NCBI GenBank assembly: GCA_964575845.1
Contig: CAZNSX010000006.1
Coordinates: 1 to 64,000 of the forward strand
DNA: 64,000 nucleotides
Reading direction: 5' to 3'
Source of the DNA: CAZNSX01 sp964575845
Lineage (GTDB): Bacteria > UBA8248 > CAZNSX01
In this document: positions 1 through 9,206 of the stretch, in pieces
Layout of the letters: every line of letters begins with the position of its first letter
Position numbering within the stretch: position 1 is the first letter of the stretch
Notes under the pieces: model-generated
What the model was told of the DNA's origin: nothing
Databases searched by the model: none
What the model saw: only the letters and a program-made list of their open reading frames with translations
Program-made: the position numbers and the translations under genes

Positions 1-140
1 TTCAAGGTGCTCTGGATGCCCCCTGTGAGCAGACCCAAGGTCGTCGCGAGAGCGACTGAAACCAGCGCGATGATCAGGGCATATTCCGTCAACCCCTGAC
101 CTTCCTCCTTCTGCCACAGCCTGAGAAACTTTCTCCACAT
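1..140 (-). CDS. Flp/Fap-type type IVb pilin, C-terminal part cut by the window edge
   Basis: The minus strand from 140 encodes 46 codons before the window ends. A short basic N-terminus (MWRKFLRLW) precedes a charged GQGLTEYAL segment and a hydrophobic stretch (IIALVSVALATTLGLL). The G-x(3)-T-E-Y pattern followed by a hydrophobic helix is the hallmark of Flp prepilins, which are cleaved by a TadV-type peptidase and assembled by the Tad machinery into adhesive pili. The gene is preceded by AGGAGG about 9 bases upstream of the ATG. The gene continues left of the window, so total length is unknown. No other tad gene is in view, but they could lie to the left. Confidence 0.8.
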   Translation of the reverse strand, partial: MWRKFLRLWQKEEGQGLTEYALIIALVSVALATTLGLLTGGIQSTL

Positions 141-1209
141 CTCTTCATCCTCCTTTGTGAAGACCTCCGCCGGGCGGCGGAAAGCCGACTGTAGGGTGTG
201 GAAAAGCGACAATAAAAAGAGCGTTCATCTCAATTATTGCCTTCCATTTGGGACTTCAGATCCTCATACCTCCAGAGGGTATAGACCTCAGAAGGTGGAA
301 TTCCGGGAATGAACCTTGGCGATGGTTCCGGATCAGATTGGCAAAGGGAGGGGGCTACGGCAAAACTACTGTTTCTTCCAACCCTTAAGGTATTTTTCGG
401 AAAGACATCCCGGCTCTGCGAATCAGAGTATCCGGGAGAAGGGGGAGAAAGAAAACCCGAGAGCTTTGACTTGTCTGGCGAGAGTTTTGGCTTCATCATT
501 TCTTCGGCAGGCCGACTATCTGAAGGGCTTCCTCACCCCCAGACTCGTGCCGTTGCGCCCCGACCTCACGGTCGGTTTGCCTTTATCGGAAATGCGGTTC
601 TACGATTTCCCTATCTTTTTCCCTTGTGCTTCCTTACCTTCAGCGTCCTTATACAAGATGACTCATCTCTAATATCGACAAGATAGTCTCCGAACTTGAG
701 AGAAAAAATCGTCTTTCCACGAATTTTCTTGAGGCGGCCTTAGGGGAATGTCTGAAAAGGCGCATCCCATGAGGGTTCCACCGGGATATCAACAGATATG
801 AGGCTCAGCACCTTATGTCTCTATGTACCCCTATGGGCGCTCCTGCACTCCAGACGGACACTTCTTGGGCAGCAGATTTATTGGGGAAAAATTCTTGACC
901 GAAGACCTAATCAATCTTGAGGAGCCCTTTCGCTCTCGCCACAAAATCACTGGCGTGAGGAGGCCTAGGATGAGGGCAGAGGGCGCATTTATGGAATCAT
1001 CCAGGAAAACGAGGGCACTTCTGCCCCCTCAGCGATAGGGAGGTGGGCTTCTTTTGCGAATTCCACCGCTTGGCTGCGAACCTTCTCGTAGAGGGATGCT
1101 AAAGGGCAGAAGATTTTCTGCCGATGCTGAAAGCGAAGAAGCTGGCCATGGCTCGGAAGAAGCTGGTGGCCGGGAAAGAAGAAATTCTGTTCTGATGGAG
1201 GAGAGGAAA
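141..1209. other. Gene-poor stretch
   Basis: No convincing gene. Several overlapping frames of 70-125 codons are open on both strands between 230 and 1280, but they lack ribosome sites and show no recognisable domain or periodic coding signal. A small hairpin (CCGCC, loop GGGC, GGCGG at 167-180) lies in the 5' flank of the pilin gene. Near 1040-1195 one plus-strand frame reads like protein but is broken by TAA at 1100-1102, which may be a gene remnant (see findings). Confidence 0.5.
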
Positions 1210-1500
1210 ATGAGTTTGGGTATCGCGTTAAACAGAAAGCCATGGATCGAATCTCAAGACGAAATCGACAATTGGCCCCCAAAATGGGAAGATATCAAGC
1301 AAGAGGAAATTCGCCGCATTTTGGCGAGGGAGGGAGAGAACGCGTTCATAGGTTTCCGTGGGACAAACCGTGGACCGCTCCTCCGGCGGACTCGATATAA
1401 CGGCGGAAAAGAGAAAATTGTCTTAACCCGCGAGTCGGAGCGTAACCTCAGGGTCCGTATGGGGTTGGAGGTTCCCTATATGCCCTTTCCTATCAAATAG
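1210..1500 (+). CDS. Hypothetical protein, 96 aa
   Basis: I do not recognise this gene. The frame is open well upstream, but GGAGGAGAGGAAA directly before the ATG at 1210 makes this the best start. The product is hydrophilic, without membrane segments or cysteine motifs. It has an acidic/aromatic N-terminal part (WIESQDEIDNWPPKW), then a charged helix rich in E and R, then a basic C-terminus. The TGA of a short upstream reading frame (1193-1195) lies 14 bases before this start, so the two could once have formed a translationally coupled pair. It could also be spurious. Confidence 0.35.
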   Translation: MSLGIALNRKPWIESQDEIDNWPPKWEDIKQEEIRRILAREGENAFIGFRGTNRGPLLRRTRYNGGKEKIVLTRESERNLRVRMGLEVPYMPFPIK

Positions 1501-1990
1501 CATGACTTTCTTCCCGGTCCCCTGCGATAAGCCTCGTGCTCAAGGAGGAATGCGTTTCCACAGAGAACGGGACATAGCTTATGAAGATAAGGAAGACCGT
1601 TAATAGAAACAAAACGTGACAGCTTGCACGCTGCCATACAAGCCAGAAGAGACTGGCAATACAGGATATACACCCTCCCTTCTTGAAGACACCCGACCTA
1701 AAGAACATGGTCTGGCCGATTGAGGAAGTGGTAGCTAATCCACTTCTCACCCCGATACTCTTTCACCCCATACTTCCCCGCAAGGCTACAAACTATCCTA
1801 TAAATGCAGAGCACTGTCAGGTTGAGCAGGGGCTTAGCGATGCCCGGGCGATCCGGCTTCACCTTGAAATTCTTAGACTTTGTCCCAATTCGGCACGAAT
1901 GCTGCTAGGATCCATGGTGTTCCTACGTTGGTCTTCGGGGGCGGAAGTTATGGAGTCTTTGTGAGGATTGATCAGGAGAGGAGACAAGCG
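1501..1990. other. Intergenic stretch before the lipoprotein gene
   Basis: Overlapping frames on both strands (for example 1683-1964 plus and 1493-1750 minus) have no ribosome site and no recognisable product. A GGAGAGGAGACAAGCG ribosome site for the next gene sits at its right end. I see no clear promoter or terminator. Confidence 0.4.
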
Positions 1991-2395
1991 ATGCAGAGGC
2001 GCTTTCTGTGGGTTGTCCTGACAGGACTTTTGGCCGGCTGTGCCGTCTACGGTTCTCCCCCGGGCCATGGCGGTATCCCACCTGGGCATGGTGGTATCCC
2101 ACCTGGGCAGGCTAAGAAGATGCGGCCGCCGCCCATTATATTGGTAGGCCCCCCCCGCTATGCGGTGGTGCCTCGGACCGAGATATGGATAATGCTCGGC
2201 GTGGAGGCCGACGTGTTCTATGTGGGCGGCGTGCATTATTATTCTTACAATGGCGTCTGGTACAGGGCTGAGAGCTATAAAGGTCCCTGGAGGGCGATTG
2301 CCGCCAACGACCTCCCCCCGGGCCTACGGGGGGAATCCCCAAAAGAGCTCAAGGCGAAGGGTAAGGGCCCAAAGAAACGGGCACGGTGGAAGTGA
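1991..2395 (+). CDS. Small lipoprotein with Gly/Pro-rich repeat, YXWXD-like C-terminal part
   Basis: The 134-residue protein starts MQRRFLWVVLTGLLAGC, a lipoprotein signal with an LLAGC lipobox (Cys17), so it is probably anchored in the outer or inner membrane facing the periplasm. A short PPGHGGI repeat follows, then a compact domain rich in aromatic residues (FYVGGVHYYSYNGVWY, then YKGPWRAI and LPPGLR) and a very basic Lys/Arg tail. Small lipoproteins with a Y-x-x-x-G-x-W-Y...G-P-W pattern occur in many Deltaproteobacteria, and their function is unknown. The frame is open 37 codons further upstream, but the ribosome site GGAGAGGAG and the signal peptide fix the start at 1991. Function not assigned. 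Confidence 0.7.
   Translation: MQRRFLWVVLTGLLAGCAVYGSPPGHGGIPPGHGGIPPGQAKKMRPPPIILVGPPRYAVVPRTEIWIMLGVEADVFYVGGVHYYSYNGVWYRAESYKGPWRAIAANDLPPGLRGESPKELKAKGKGPKKRARWK
2060..2110 (+). repeat. In-frame 21-bp tandem repeat (PPGHGGI)
   Basis: Two 21-base units (2060-2080 and 2081-2101) and a 9-base partial unit lie inside the lipoprotein gene just after the lipobox. They encode PGHGGIP-type units and differ at third-codon positions, which argues for selection on the peptide. The segment is a flexible linker between the lipid anchor and the folded domain. Confidence 0.75.
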
Positions 2396-3189
2396 TCAGT
2401 GAAATCCGCCCCCGCCCATGGACTGACACCTTAGTAGCCTTCTTTTGTAAGTCCCACCGCATCGGCCATGCTCTATTAAAAGAAATGCAGGAGGAGATTA
2501 GCCTAATCGTGGACGCGAAGGATGTTATTACCTTGGTTGTGCAGCCTAAACCTTTGAGGGGGAGAAGAAAGAATGGGACAAAATTGGAAGAGGCGGAGGA
2601 AAGAGAGATGTTCAGGCTCGGTGCGGAAGGGGCGGGCGGAATGACGCACTCAAAGGCCCCACGCGCGCATACGGGCAACCCCCTAGAGGACTTCTCATCA
2701 GGAGTTCCTTAGCCCCACGAGATCCAAAAGACAAAGGACCCCAGGGTCAATTAGAAATGCCCAGGCGGCCCCGGCCTGACCCCTCTCGGCTTTGCACCCG
2801 GAGGACGGAGGGGCTCACTTGGTGGTGAAGGGAAGAACCTGGCGGCAAACGCTGCCCGGCCCCATCGGTTATCCTCATCTCCTCCGACGGGCAAGAAGCG
2901 AGGAAAATAATCTCAAGTAAAACTTTATCTTTCATTAATAATTCTTTGATAAGACGCTCACTAATGCGTTGAGTCGATTTTGCGCGGCGAGCCCCTGCTC
3001 GCTCCTCAGGAAAAATATGCCGAAATCGATTTTGAAGGCTCCAGGCGGGCCAGCGCTTTCTTCTGGATTGCTATTTACATATATGATATAAAATAATAAA
3101 AAAAGGCAGAAAGTGGTCGGTGGAACATCCGAGTGCTGAGGGGGAAAATTTCGGGCAACATACCCCGTAGGGCGAGGAGGTGATATGAG
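2396..3189. other. Intergenic stretch, partly AT-rich
   Basis: No supported gene. A 108-codon frame (2386-2712) has no ribosome site and its composition looks non-coding. The last part (about 3070-3105) is strikingly AT-rich, with runs such as ATATATGATATAAAATAATAAAAAAAG, and probably carries the promoter of the small gene at 3190. I could not fix a -35/-10 pair with normal spacing. Confidence 0.4.
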
Positions 3190-3459
3190 ATGGAAGTGTT
3201 ATCACTGATTATCTCAATTATCGCGATTATTATCGCCATCGTGGCCTATCAAAGGGCGGGGGGGGTGGCGGATTTGAAGAGGCAGACCGAGGCTCTCGCC
3301 GGCGTGGGGGAGGTGGTCGCTAAGGCCGCCAATTCTTGGCGCGACAAGACGGCCGATGTTCTGGATAGGTTCGAGAAGCTTGTTAGGGGAGCTGAGGAGA
3401 AAAAGCAAGAGCCGGAAGCCGAAAAGAAGGAAGAAGAAAAGATCTATCCCGAGAGCTGA
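3190..3459 (+). CDS. Small membrane-anchored coiled-coil protein, 89 aa
   Basis: Residues 4-20 (LSLIISIIAIIIAIVAY) form a single N-terminal transmembrane helix. The remainder is a hydrophilic, probably helical segment with heptad-like spacing and a highly charged Glu/Lys tail. It is probably an inner-membrane protein with a cytoplasmic helix. A ribosome site (AGGAGGTGATATGAG) precedes the ATG at 3190; the ATG six bases earlier is out of frame. It lies 216 bases before the LapA-like gene, another small TM plus coiled-coil protein, so both may belong to envelope maintenance. Family not recognised. Confidence 0.6.
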   Translation: MEVLSLIISIIAIIIAIVAYQRAGGVADLKRQTEALAGVGEVVAKAANSWRDKTADVLDRFEKLVRGAEEKKQEPEAEKKEEEKIYPES

Positions 3460-3675
3460 GGAATAATTCGCAGGGTGTGAAGCAAATCGTGCCCTCCGGC
3501 GGGGAGGGGGTACCGGACGCGTGCTTCGTCTGAGGCACTAGGGGGTCAGCTCGGAAGAGCTGGAGCGCAATTGCGACCTCCTTTATCAAAACTTTCAAGT
3601 AGCTTCTTAAAATGGTGTCCTTCAAGACACTGAGGCCCCTCCTATCGGTGAACGGGGAGCAGGAGGATTGGCGCC

Positions 3676-4053
3676 ATGCAGGCCCTGAGGCTCATCATTC
3701 CCTTGGCGGTGGTCGTGGCGGTCGTGATATTCGGGGTGAAGAACATGGCCCCCATCACCCTCAACTACTACCGCGGAGAAGTTGAGCTTCCTCTCTTCTT
3801 CGCCCTGCTCGTTGCATTTGTGCCGGGCTTCGTCTGCGCCTGGCTCCTCACCATCTGGGAGAGAGCCGAGGCAAAGAGGGAGGCTCGCGGGGGTGAGGCC
3901 CAGGTTAAGGAGCTGGAGAGGGAGATTAAGGAGCTGAAGGAACAGCCTACTCTCCTTTCCGAGCAGGGGATGGCCGCACCCACGGCTGAAAAGCCCAGCT
4001 GGAGCTTCAGAGAGGGGGAAGCGCAAACCGAAGAGCCGCGGTCATGGCCCTGA
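3676..4053 (+). CDS. LapA-domain (DUF1049) inner-membrane protein
   Basis: The 125-residue protein has two hydrophobic helices (about 5-20 and 40-60) joined by a short loop containing NMAPITLNYYRGEVELPLF, the typical 'N..PV.v.f.fg...lpl' loop of LapA/YciS proteins. An acidic/basic coiled coil (KELEREIKELKEQ) and a disordered tail follow. In E. coli LapA acts with LapB in controlling lipopolysaccharide synthesis. Proteins of this length with a coiled-coil tail are common in other phyla, and their role there is less certain. AGGAGG lies 10 bases before the ATG. No lapB neighbour is present. Confidence 0.75.
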   Translation: MQALRLIIPLAVVVAVVIFGVKNMAPITLNYYRGEVELPLFFALLVAFVPGFVCAWLLTIWERAEAKREARGGEAQVKELEREIKELKEQPTLLSEQGMAAPTAEKPSWSFREGEAQTEEPRSWP

Positions 4054-4346
4054 CCCACCCCCTCCACATCTCACCTTAATGAGTCGGAACCACCCCGACA
4101 CCTAAGCCCGCCATCATGTAGTCCCCCTGCATGAAGAGGGGAGACCCAGATAGGCCTTTTCTGCGAATTCCAGCAGCCTGTTGCTCGCCCGCTCAAGCAG
4201 CTCCCCGCGAAATAAGCAGAACTGAATTGCAGGAGTTGCGGTAGAATCAGCTTATTCAAAAGGGCTACACCCTTGAGCTGGCTTATCGAGGGGCATGTCA
4301 GTCTGAGGAGAAGCCTCACCGTATTTTCCAGCATGGAGGTCTTGTC

Positions 4347-5186
4347 ATGGCCGTCAAATACAAGGCGGAGCAGGTGGTCGGACGGCTGAGAAAGGTTATT
4401 GAGGAGGGCGGCCTGATATTCGTGGCGGCCGTGGGGTCGGGGATCTCGGCCAAGTTCTCCGAGAGGGGCGGCGCGGACATAATAGCCACCTACAGCATCG
4501 CGAAATATCGCATGATGGGGCTTAGCAGGGTGAGCTACCTGCCCATCGGCGACGCTAACGCTATCACCGAGGAGCTTGGCAAGCGAGAGGTTCTCCCCAT
4601 TGTGCGGGAGGCTCCAGTCGTCGCCGGAGTCTTCGCGCCGGACCCCACGCGCGAGCTGCCGCCCCTGCTGGAGCTTTACTCCGGCCTGGGCTTTTCCGGG
4701 GTGATGAATTGTCCCACGGTCGCACTCCTTGACGGATGGTATCGAAAGAGCCTTGAGGACATGGGCATAGGTTATGACAAGGAGGTGGAGCTGGCGCGGC
4801 TGGCCTCAGAGAAAGACCTCTTTGTTCAGGCCTTCGCCACCAACCCGGAGGAGGCTGAGCGGATGGTCGGGGCGGGTGCCCATATGGTCATCGCGCACCT
4901 GGGAGGGACCGTCCCTGTGGAAGACCCCCGTGAAAGGAGGAAGCAGATAGAAGATTCAGCAAAGAAATGTTCCGCCATCTTCGAGGCTGTCAAGAGGTTG
5001 AAGGGGGAAGTCTTCGTCGCCGTTCACGGGGGGGCCATTGCTTTTCCCGAAGACGTTAAAGAACTGAAACGGCTGGTCCCGGCGCTTGAAGGTTTCCTGG
5101 GAGGCTCAAGCGCCGAGAGATTACCCGTGGAGGGGCCCATCCGCAAGGCTGTGGCCGACTTCAAAGCCATCAGAGCGGGAGAGTGA
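4347..5186 (+). CDS. Phosphoenolpyruvate hydrolase-family TIM-barrel protein
   Basis: The 279-residue protein matches the TIM-barrel family annotated as PEP hydrolase. It has an N-terminal helix, then IFVAAVGSGISAKFSERGGADII, a PIGDANAITEEL segment, AGVFAPDP, and a MVIAHLGGTVP strand near the C-terminus. The family is cytoplasmic, and the enzymatic label rests on remote inference. It is followed after 6 bases by a Tm-1-like ATP-binding protein, so the two are almost certainly co-transcribed. In the plant resistance protein Tm-1 both modules occur in one polypeptide, with the UPF0261 part first. The start is supported by GGAGG 7 bases upstream of the ATG at 4347. Confidence 0.82.
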   Translation: MAVKYKAEQVVGRLRKVIEEGGLIFVAAVGSGISAKFSERGGADIIATYSIAKYRMMGLSRVSYLPIGDANAITEELGKREVLPIVREAPVVAGVFAPDPTRELPPLLELYSGLGFSGVMNCPTVALLDGWYRKSLEDMGIGYDKEVELARLASEKDLFVQAFATNPEEAERMVGAGAHMVIAHLGGTVPVEDPRERRKQIEDSAKKCSAIFEAVKRLKGEVFVAVHGGAIAFPEDVKELKRLVPALEGFLGGSSAERLPVEGPIRKAVADFKAIRAGE

Positions 5187-5192
5187 CCGGGC

Positions 5193-6500
5193 ATGGTCAC
5201 CATCGCCATTCTAGGCACCATGGACACCAAGGGACGGGAGTTCCTTTTCGTCCGGGAGAGGCTCTTGCAGATGGGTGCGCGGGTCCTCCTAGTGGACCTC
5301 TCCACCCTCGTCGAAAAGAAAGAATTCCAACCCGACCATGCGCCCTCTGAGCTGGCCGAGTTGGCCGGGACGACCTTCGACGAGCTAGCGGCTCTACCCA
5401 AGGCTGAGGCGGCTGAGGCGATGGTCCGGGGTGCGCTGAAACTGCTCAGGAAGCGCCTCGAGGAAGGCGAGCTTCATGGGGCCCTCGCCCTTGGGGGAGG
5501 TAGCGGGGCCGCCATGGCCTGTGCCGTCTTCCGCGGCCTGCCCTTGGGACTGCCCAAGGCGATGGTCTCGACCATTGCCTCGGGCGATGTGACCCACTAT
5601 GTGGGCACCCGGGACATCACAATGTTCCACTCCGTCGTGGATATCACCCTGAACCGGATAACCAAGCCCATATTCGCCGCCGCCGTTGGCGCTGTCTTAG
5701 GGATGGCGAAAGCCCCTCCCGTTGAGGATGCTGAGCCCAGGCCGCTCGTGGCCGCTACTATGTATGGCGTCACGCAGCCCTGCGTCTTCCGACTCCGAGA
5801 GCTTCTGGAGGCCGGGGGATTCGAGGTCGTCATATTCAACGCCGGAGGAAACGGAGCCAGAACCCTGGAGGAGCTTACAGCCGAAGGGCTCGTGGACGGC
5901 GTCCTGGACATCACCACCACCTCCATGATTGACGAGGTGGTCGGCGGAGTTCGGGGTGCTGGGAGGGACAGGCTTGAGGCGGCATGTGCGCGCGGGATAC
6001 CCCTCGTCGTGGCGCCCGGCGCCTGCGAGCTCGTTAACTTCGGCCCTCCTAACACGATACCCGAGAAGTTCCGCGGTCGCATCTTCATCAGACACACGGC
6101 TACCACCACGGTAATGCGGGCAAGCGCAGCCGAGATGGAGGAGCTCGGCCGCTGGATTGCCCAAAAGCTGAACCGTGCGGCCAGCCCGGCGGCCCTGCTT
6201 GTGCCCCTTCGGGGCTTTTCAAAATACGATGCCGCAGATGGGCCGCGAGCCGTGGATTTCTTTGGAAACCCCGCCGGCACCTTCCATGACCCCGAGGCGG
6301 ACATGGCCTTCCTGGGAGGAGTTAAGTCGGCCCTGGACCGGAAAAGGGTGAGATTGCTGGAGCTTGACCTCCACATAAACGATAAGGCTTTTGCTGAGAA
6401 AGCAGCAGAGGTTTTTCTTTCCCCCTGGAGGGATGCAAGAGGAGAAAATCTTCCGGCAGGGCCTTTCTTTTTCTCTGACAGAATTCAGGATAAGAATTGA
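5193..6500 (+). CDS. Tm-1-like ATP-binding domain protein (UPF0261)
   Basis: The 435-residue protein starts VTIAILGTMDTKGREFLFVRE, the signature of UPF0261/Tm-1-like proteins. It carries a glycine-rich GALALGGGSGAAMA loop, a VSTIASGDVTHYVGTRDITMFHSVVDI block and a C-terminal LLVPLRGFSKYDAADGP block. The family binds nucleotide and has two Rossmann-like domains; its chemistry is not established. The C-terminus runs about 25 residues past the usual LDLHINDKAFAEKAAEV ending, which may be a lineage-specific tail. It is coupled to the PEP-hydrolase-like gene upstream with a 6-base gap. In catabolic contexts this pair often lies near transporters and amidases, as here. Confidence 0.85.
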   Translation: MVTIAILGTMDTKGREFLFVRERLLQMGARVLLVDLSTLVEKKEFQPDHAPSELAELAGTTFDELAALPKAEAAEAMVRGALKLLRKRLEEGELHGALALGGGSGAAMACAVFRGLPLGLPKAMVSTIASGDVTHYVGTRDITMFHSVVDITLNRITKPIFAAAVGAVLGMAKAPPVEDAEPRPLVAATMYGVTQPCVFRLRELLEAGGFEVVIFNAGGNGARTLEELTAEGLVDGVLDITTTSMIDEVVGGVRGAGRDRLEAACARGIPLVVAPGACELVNFGPPNTIPEKFRGRIFIRHTATTTVMRASAAEMEELGRWIAQKLNRAASPAALLVPLRGFSKYDAADGPRAVDFFGNPAGTFHDPEADMAFLGGVKSALDRKRVRLLELDLHINDKAFAEKAAEVFLSPWRDARGENLPAGPFFFSDRIQDKN

Positions 6501-6724
6501 GATTGTCTCGCGAGGCGGCTGGACCGGCGGGAGACTGCCGGCGAGGTCATTGAGATATCCTGAGCCGGAGCGGCCGGGGAGAGGGTGAGATCGCGGCCTG
6601 CTCGGGTGTATCCCTTTCTTGCCTCAAGAGGCCCTAGCAGAACACTTGAGGTCTCATTAGTCATTCTCTTCCCCGGCTAAATTGGTTGGGTGATTATGGT
6701 CCCGTAACTTGAGGAGTTGTACGC

Positions 6725-8146
6725 ATGGTCGAAGAGACTCTCTGTTTTTTGAGCCTTCACGAACTCGCGGGGAGAATAAGGAAGCACGAGGTCTCTCCCC
6801 TCGAAGTGGTCCAAGCCCATCTTCAGCGCATCGAATCGGTGAACCCCAAGCTCTTTGCCTTCATCGAGGTGACGGCGGAGTCCGCGGTGGAGGAGGCGAA
6901 GAAGGCGGAAGCCGAGGTTTCCGCGGGGCGCTACCGCGGCCCGCTGCACGGGATCCCATTCGGCGTGAAAGACATCATCAACACGGCCGGGGTTCGAACC
7001 ACCAACGGTTCGAGCTTCTTCCGGGAGCACGTTCCTGCTGAGGACGCCGAATGCATCGTGCGCCTCAAGCGGGCCGGCGCCATCCTTTTGGGTAAGTGCA
7101 ACACCCACGAATTTGCCGCGGCCGCGACCACGATCAACCCCCACTATGGAACGACACGCAATCCCTGGAACCCGGAGCGCATCGCCGGAGGATCCAGTGG
7201 CGGGTCCGCCGCGGCCGTTGCGGCTGGCCTCTGCCCCGGCGCCCTGGGCTCGGACACGGGCGGCTCCATCCGGGGACCCGCAGCCCTCTGCGGGATCGTG
7301 GGCCTGAAGCCCACCCACGGACGGGTCAGTCTCGCCGGCGTTTGCCCGAATGTTCCAAGCCTTGACCATGTCGGTCCGATGACGCGGACGGTCCGTGACG
7401 CCGCGCTGATGCTCCAGGGAATGGCTGGATACGACCCGCACGACGCAATGTCCCGGGAAGTCCCGGTGCCCGACTTTTCTGCAAAGATCGACGCAGGGGT
7501 TCGAGGGGCCAGACTTGCCATCTGTCCTGACTTCTACGGTCAGGCCGAAGTCGATAGAGAGGTGGCCGAGGCGTTTGACCGAGCTGTCGATGTATTTCGC
7601 AGTCTCGGAGCAAGGGTCGAAGCCGTTTCGTTCCCGCACTTCGAACGCATGAGGCGTGCTACGATGGCCATCCTGGGGGCCGAGTTCGCAGAATTCCACC
7701 GCCCTTTTTACGAGAGGAATCCGGACGAATACGGAAAGGACGTCCTGGACCGCCTGAAGGGTGCGTTCGAGACGGGGCTGGATGACTATGTGCGCGCGCT
7801 TCGCGAGCGCGAACTGCTGCGGAGAGAGAGTGCAACCTTGTTCAAGAATTTCGATGCCATGCTCCTCCCTTCCTTTCCGAGCACGGCCTCGCCCATTAAA
7901 ACGCTTAAGGCAAAGATCAATGGCGAGGACCGGGAATGCCTCTGGATCCATCGTCCGTTCTTGGGCCCGCACAACCTGACCGGCTCTCCGGCCGTGTCGC
8001 TCCCGATGGGATTCTCAAGGGAGGGCCTCCCGCTTTCGCTCCAGGTCGCGGGCCGCGCCTGGGAGGAGGCGGACCTCTTCAGGATAGCTCACGCCTTTGA
8101 GGAGGCGACACCGGAGGTCCGGGCGAAGCGGCCGCCCTGCTCCTGA
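6725..8146 (+). CDS. Amidase (amidase-signature family)
   Basis: The 473-residue protein is a complete amidase-signature enzyme. The Lys/cis-Ser/Ser triad is visible as Lys82 (GVKDIIN), Ser157 (GGSSGGS) and Ser181 (SDTGGSIR), with the normal 24-residue spacing between the serines. The GLKPTHGR block follows. It hydrolyses carboxamides to acids and ammonia in the cytoplasm. It is shorter in the variable C-terminal part than typical GatA, and no gatB or gatC gene is nearby, so a catabolic amidase is more likely than a tRNA amidotransferase subunit. The substrate cannot be read from the sequence. It stands alone between two gaps, on the opposite strand to the following amidohydrolase. Confidence 0.9.
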   Translation: MVEETLCFLSLHELAGRIRKHEVSPLEVVQAHLQRIESVNPKLFAFIEVTAESAVEEAKKAEAEVSAGRYRGPLHGIPFGVKDIINTAGVRTTNGSSFFREHVPAEDAECIVRLKRAGAILLGKCNTHEFAAAATTINPHYGTTRNPWNPERIAGGSSGGSAAAVAAGLCPGALGSDTGGSIRGPAALCGIVGLKPTHGRVSLAGVCPNVPSLDHVGPMTRTVRDAALMLQGMAGYDPHDAMSREVPVPDFSAKIDAGVRGARLAICPDFYGQAEVDREVAEAFDRAVDVFRSLGARVEAVSFPHFERMRRATMAILGAEFAEFHRPFYERNPDEYGKDVLDRLKGAFETGLDDYVRALRERELLRRESATLFKNFDAMLLPSFPSTASPIKTLKAKINGEDRECLWIHRPFLGPHNLTGSPAVSLPMGFSREGLPLSLQVAGRAWEEADLFRIAHAFEEATPEVRAKRPPCS

Positions 8147-8582
8147 GTGCGTCCCGCTCTCACGCCCACCATGTCAGCCGCGGTACGCTCGTCGAGTCGA
8201 GGATTAAACCCTGAGGGATGAAAGGGGGGCCGGAGCTATGGGCGGAAAAATGTTCATGCATTGGATGAGCTTAACCATATAAATCCATTGAAGTATCGTT
8301 ACATATATTTCCAGTCTTTTTTTGTCCTGGACCCTACCTCTCCCCGACTTCCCTTGCGGCTGACCCCTCTGTTTCCATCCTCGAGGCCGGCGGCTCGGTG
8401 AGGAGTTCCCCCCCCAGGCATCGTCGTCTTTTCACCCTCATCAGGCTTGAGCAGAAGGGAAGCAAGGCGGTTAAAATGCTGCGAGGCTCACTCTGAATAC
8501 CGGCCAGCCAGATGGCTACCTTAAGAGTGATCCAGACGCCTGAAAAACTAAAATTCAGAAGCTTGAGGAAGTAATCTTACTA
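8147..8582. other. Convergent intergenic gap
   Basis: Lies between the 3' ends of the amidase (plus) and the DJ-1-like gene (minus). I see no gene, no strong terminator with a T-run and no repeat. A moderately AT-rich patch (8255-8330) interrupts otherwise GC-rich DNA. Confidence 0.45.
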
Positions 8583-9188
8583 CTACGTCACGCGCTCCAC
8601 GGGCGGGATATAGGTATATTCCATCAGCTTTGCTACCTCCCGAGCGAAGTCTCCGCCGCCATTGCCGAAGATGGTCTCGGCCAGGTCGAGGGCCATGTCG
8701 ATTCCGGCCGAAACGCCGGCCGAGGTGATGACCTTGCCATCTCTGACCACCCTTTCCTCCCTGACGATAACGTCGCCCCTTCCTCTGAGCTCATCCATCG
8801 AATACCAATGGGTGGTCGCCATCTTTCCCTTCAATATTCCGGCCTCTGCCAGGATGAAGGCTCCCGTGCACACGGAGGTGACCCATTGGCAGCCCGTTGC
8901 CTTCTCCCTCAGGAAATCAAGAAGCCTCGGATTGTGCATCTCCTTCAGCCTGCCCCTCCCCCCGGGTACAACCATTATGTCAAGAGGGGGGCAGCTCTCG
9001 AAATCGTGGTCGGCAACGACCTTGAGGCCGTTATAGGCCTTTATTATTCCCGCCTTCTCCGCCACCGTGAAGACCTCAACGGCTCCCTCCTTGACCCAGT
9101 TCACCTTGGTCAAGGTCTCGAAGGGGCCCACCACGTCCAGCTCCTCAAATCCTTCAAATAGCACTATGCCGACCTTTAGCTTCTCCAT
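8583..9188 (-). CDS. DJ-1/PfpI-family protein, isonitrile-hydratase-like
   Basis: With the start at 9188 the protein has 201 residues. The N-terminal KVGIVLFEGFEELDVVGPFETL contains the conserved acidic residue, and Cys107 sits in the nucleophile elbow SVCTGAF. The AEAGILKGKMATTHW block resembles isonitrile hydratase and AraC-N-terminal DJ-1 domains rather than PfpI proteases. There is no C-terminal DNA-binding domain. An ATG four codons upstream (9200) is possible, but GGAGGAGGGC directly before 9188 favours the shorter form. It lies 18 bases after the amidohydrolase gene and is probably co-transcribed with it, suggesting a joint role in degrading a nitrogen compound (inference). Confidence 0.8.
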   Translation of the reverse strand: MEKLKVGIVLFEGFEELDVVGPFETLTKVNWVKEGAVEVFTVAEKAGIIKAYNGLKVVADHDFESCPPLDIMVVPGGRGRLKEMHNPRLLDFLREKATGCQWVTSVCTGAFILAEAGILKGKMATTHWYSMDELRGRGDVIVREERVVRDGKVITSAGVSAGIDMALDLAETIFGNGGGDFAREVAKLMEYTYIPPVERVT

Positions 9189-9206
9189 GCCCTCCTCCAT
9201 AATTTT

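Noticed and set aside
309..686. Two overlapping plus frames of 118-125 codons
   Set aside because: No ribosome site, no domain, no periodic coding pattern and mutual overlap; they look like chance open frames.
2386..2712. 108-codon plus frame after the lipoprotein
   Set aside because: Overlaps the lipoprotein gene by 10 bases, no ribosome site, no recognisable content.
6677..7972. 431-codon minus frame
   Set aside because: Antisense to the amidase gene, which carries an intact catalytic triad.
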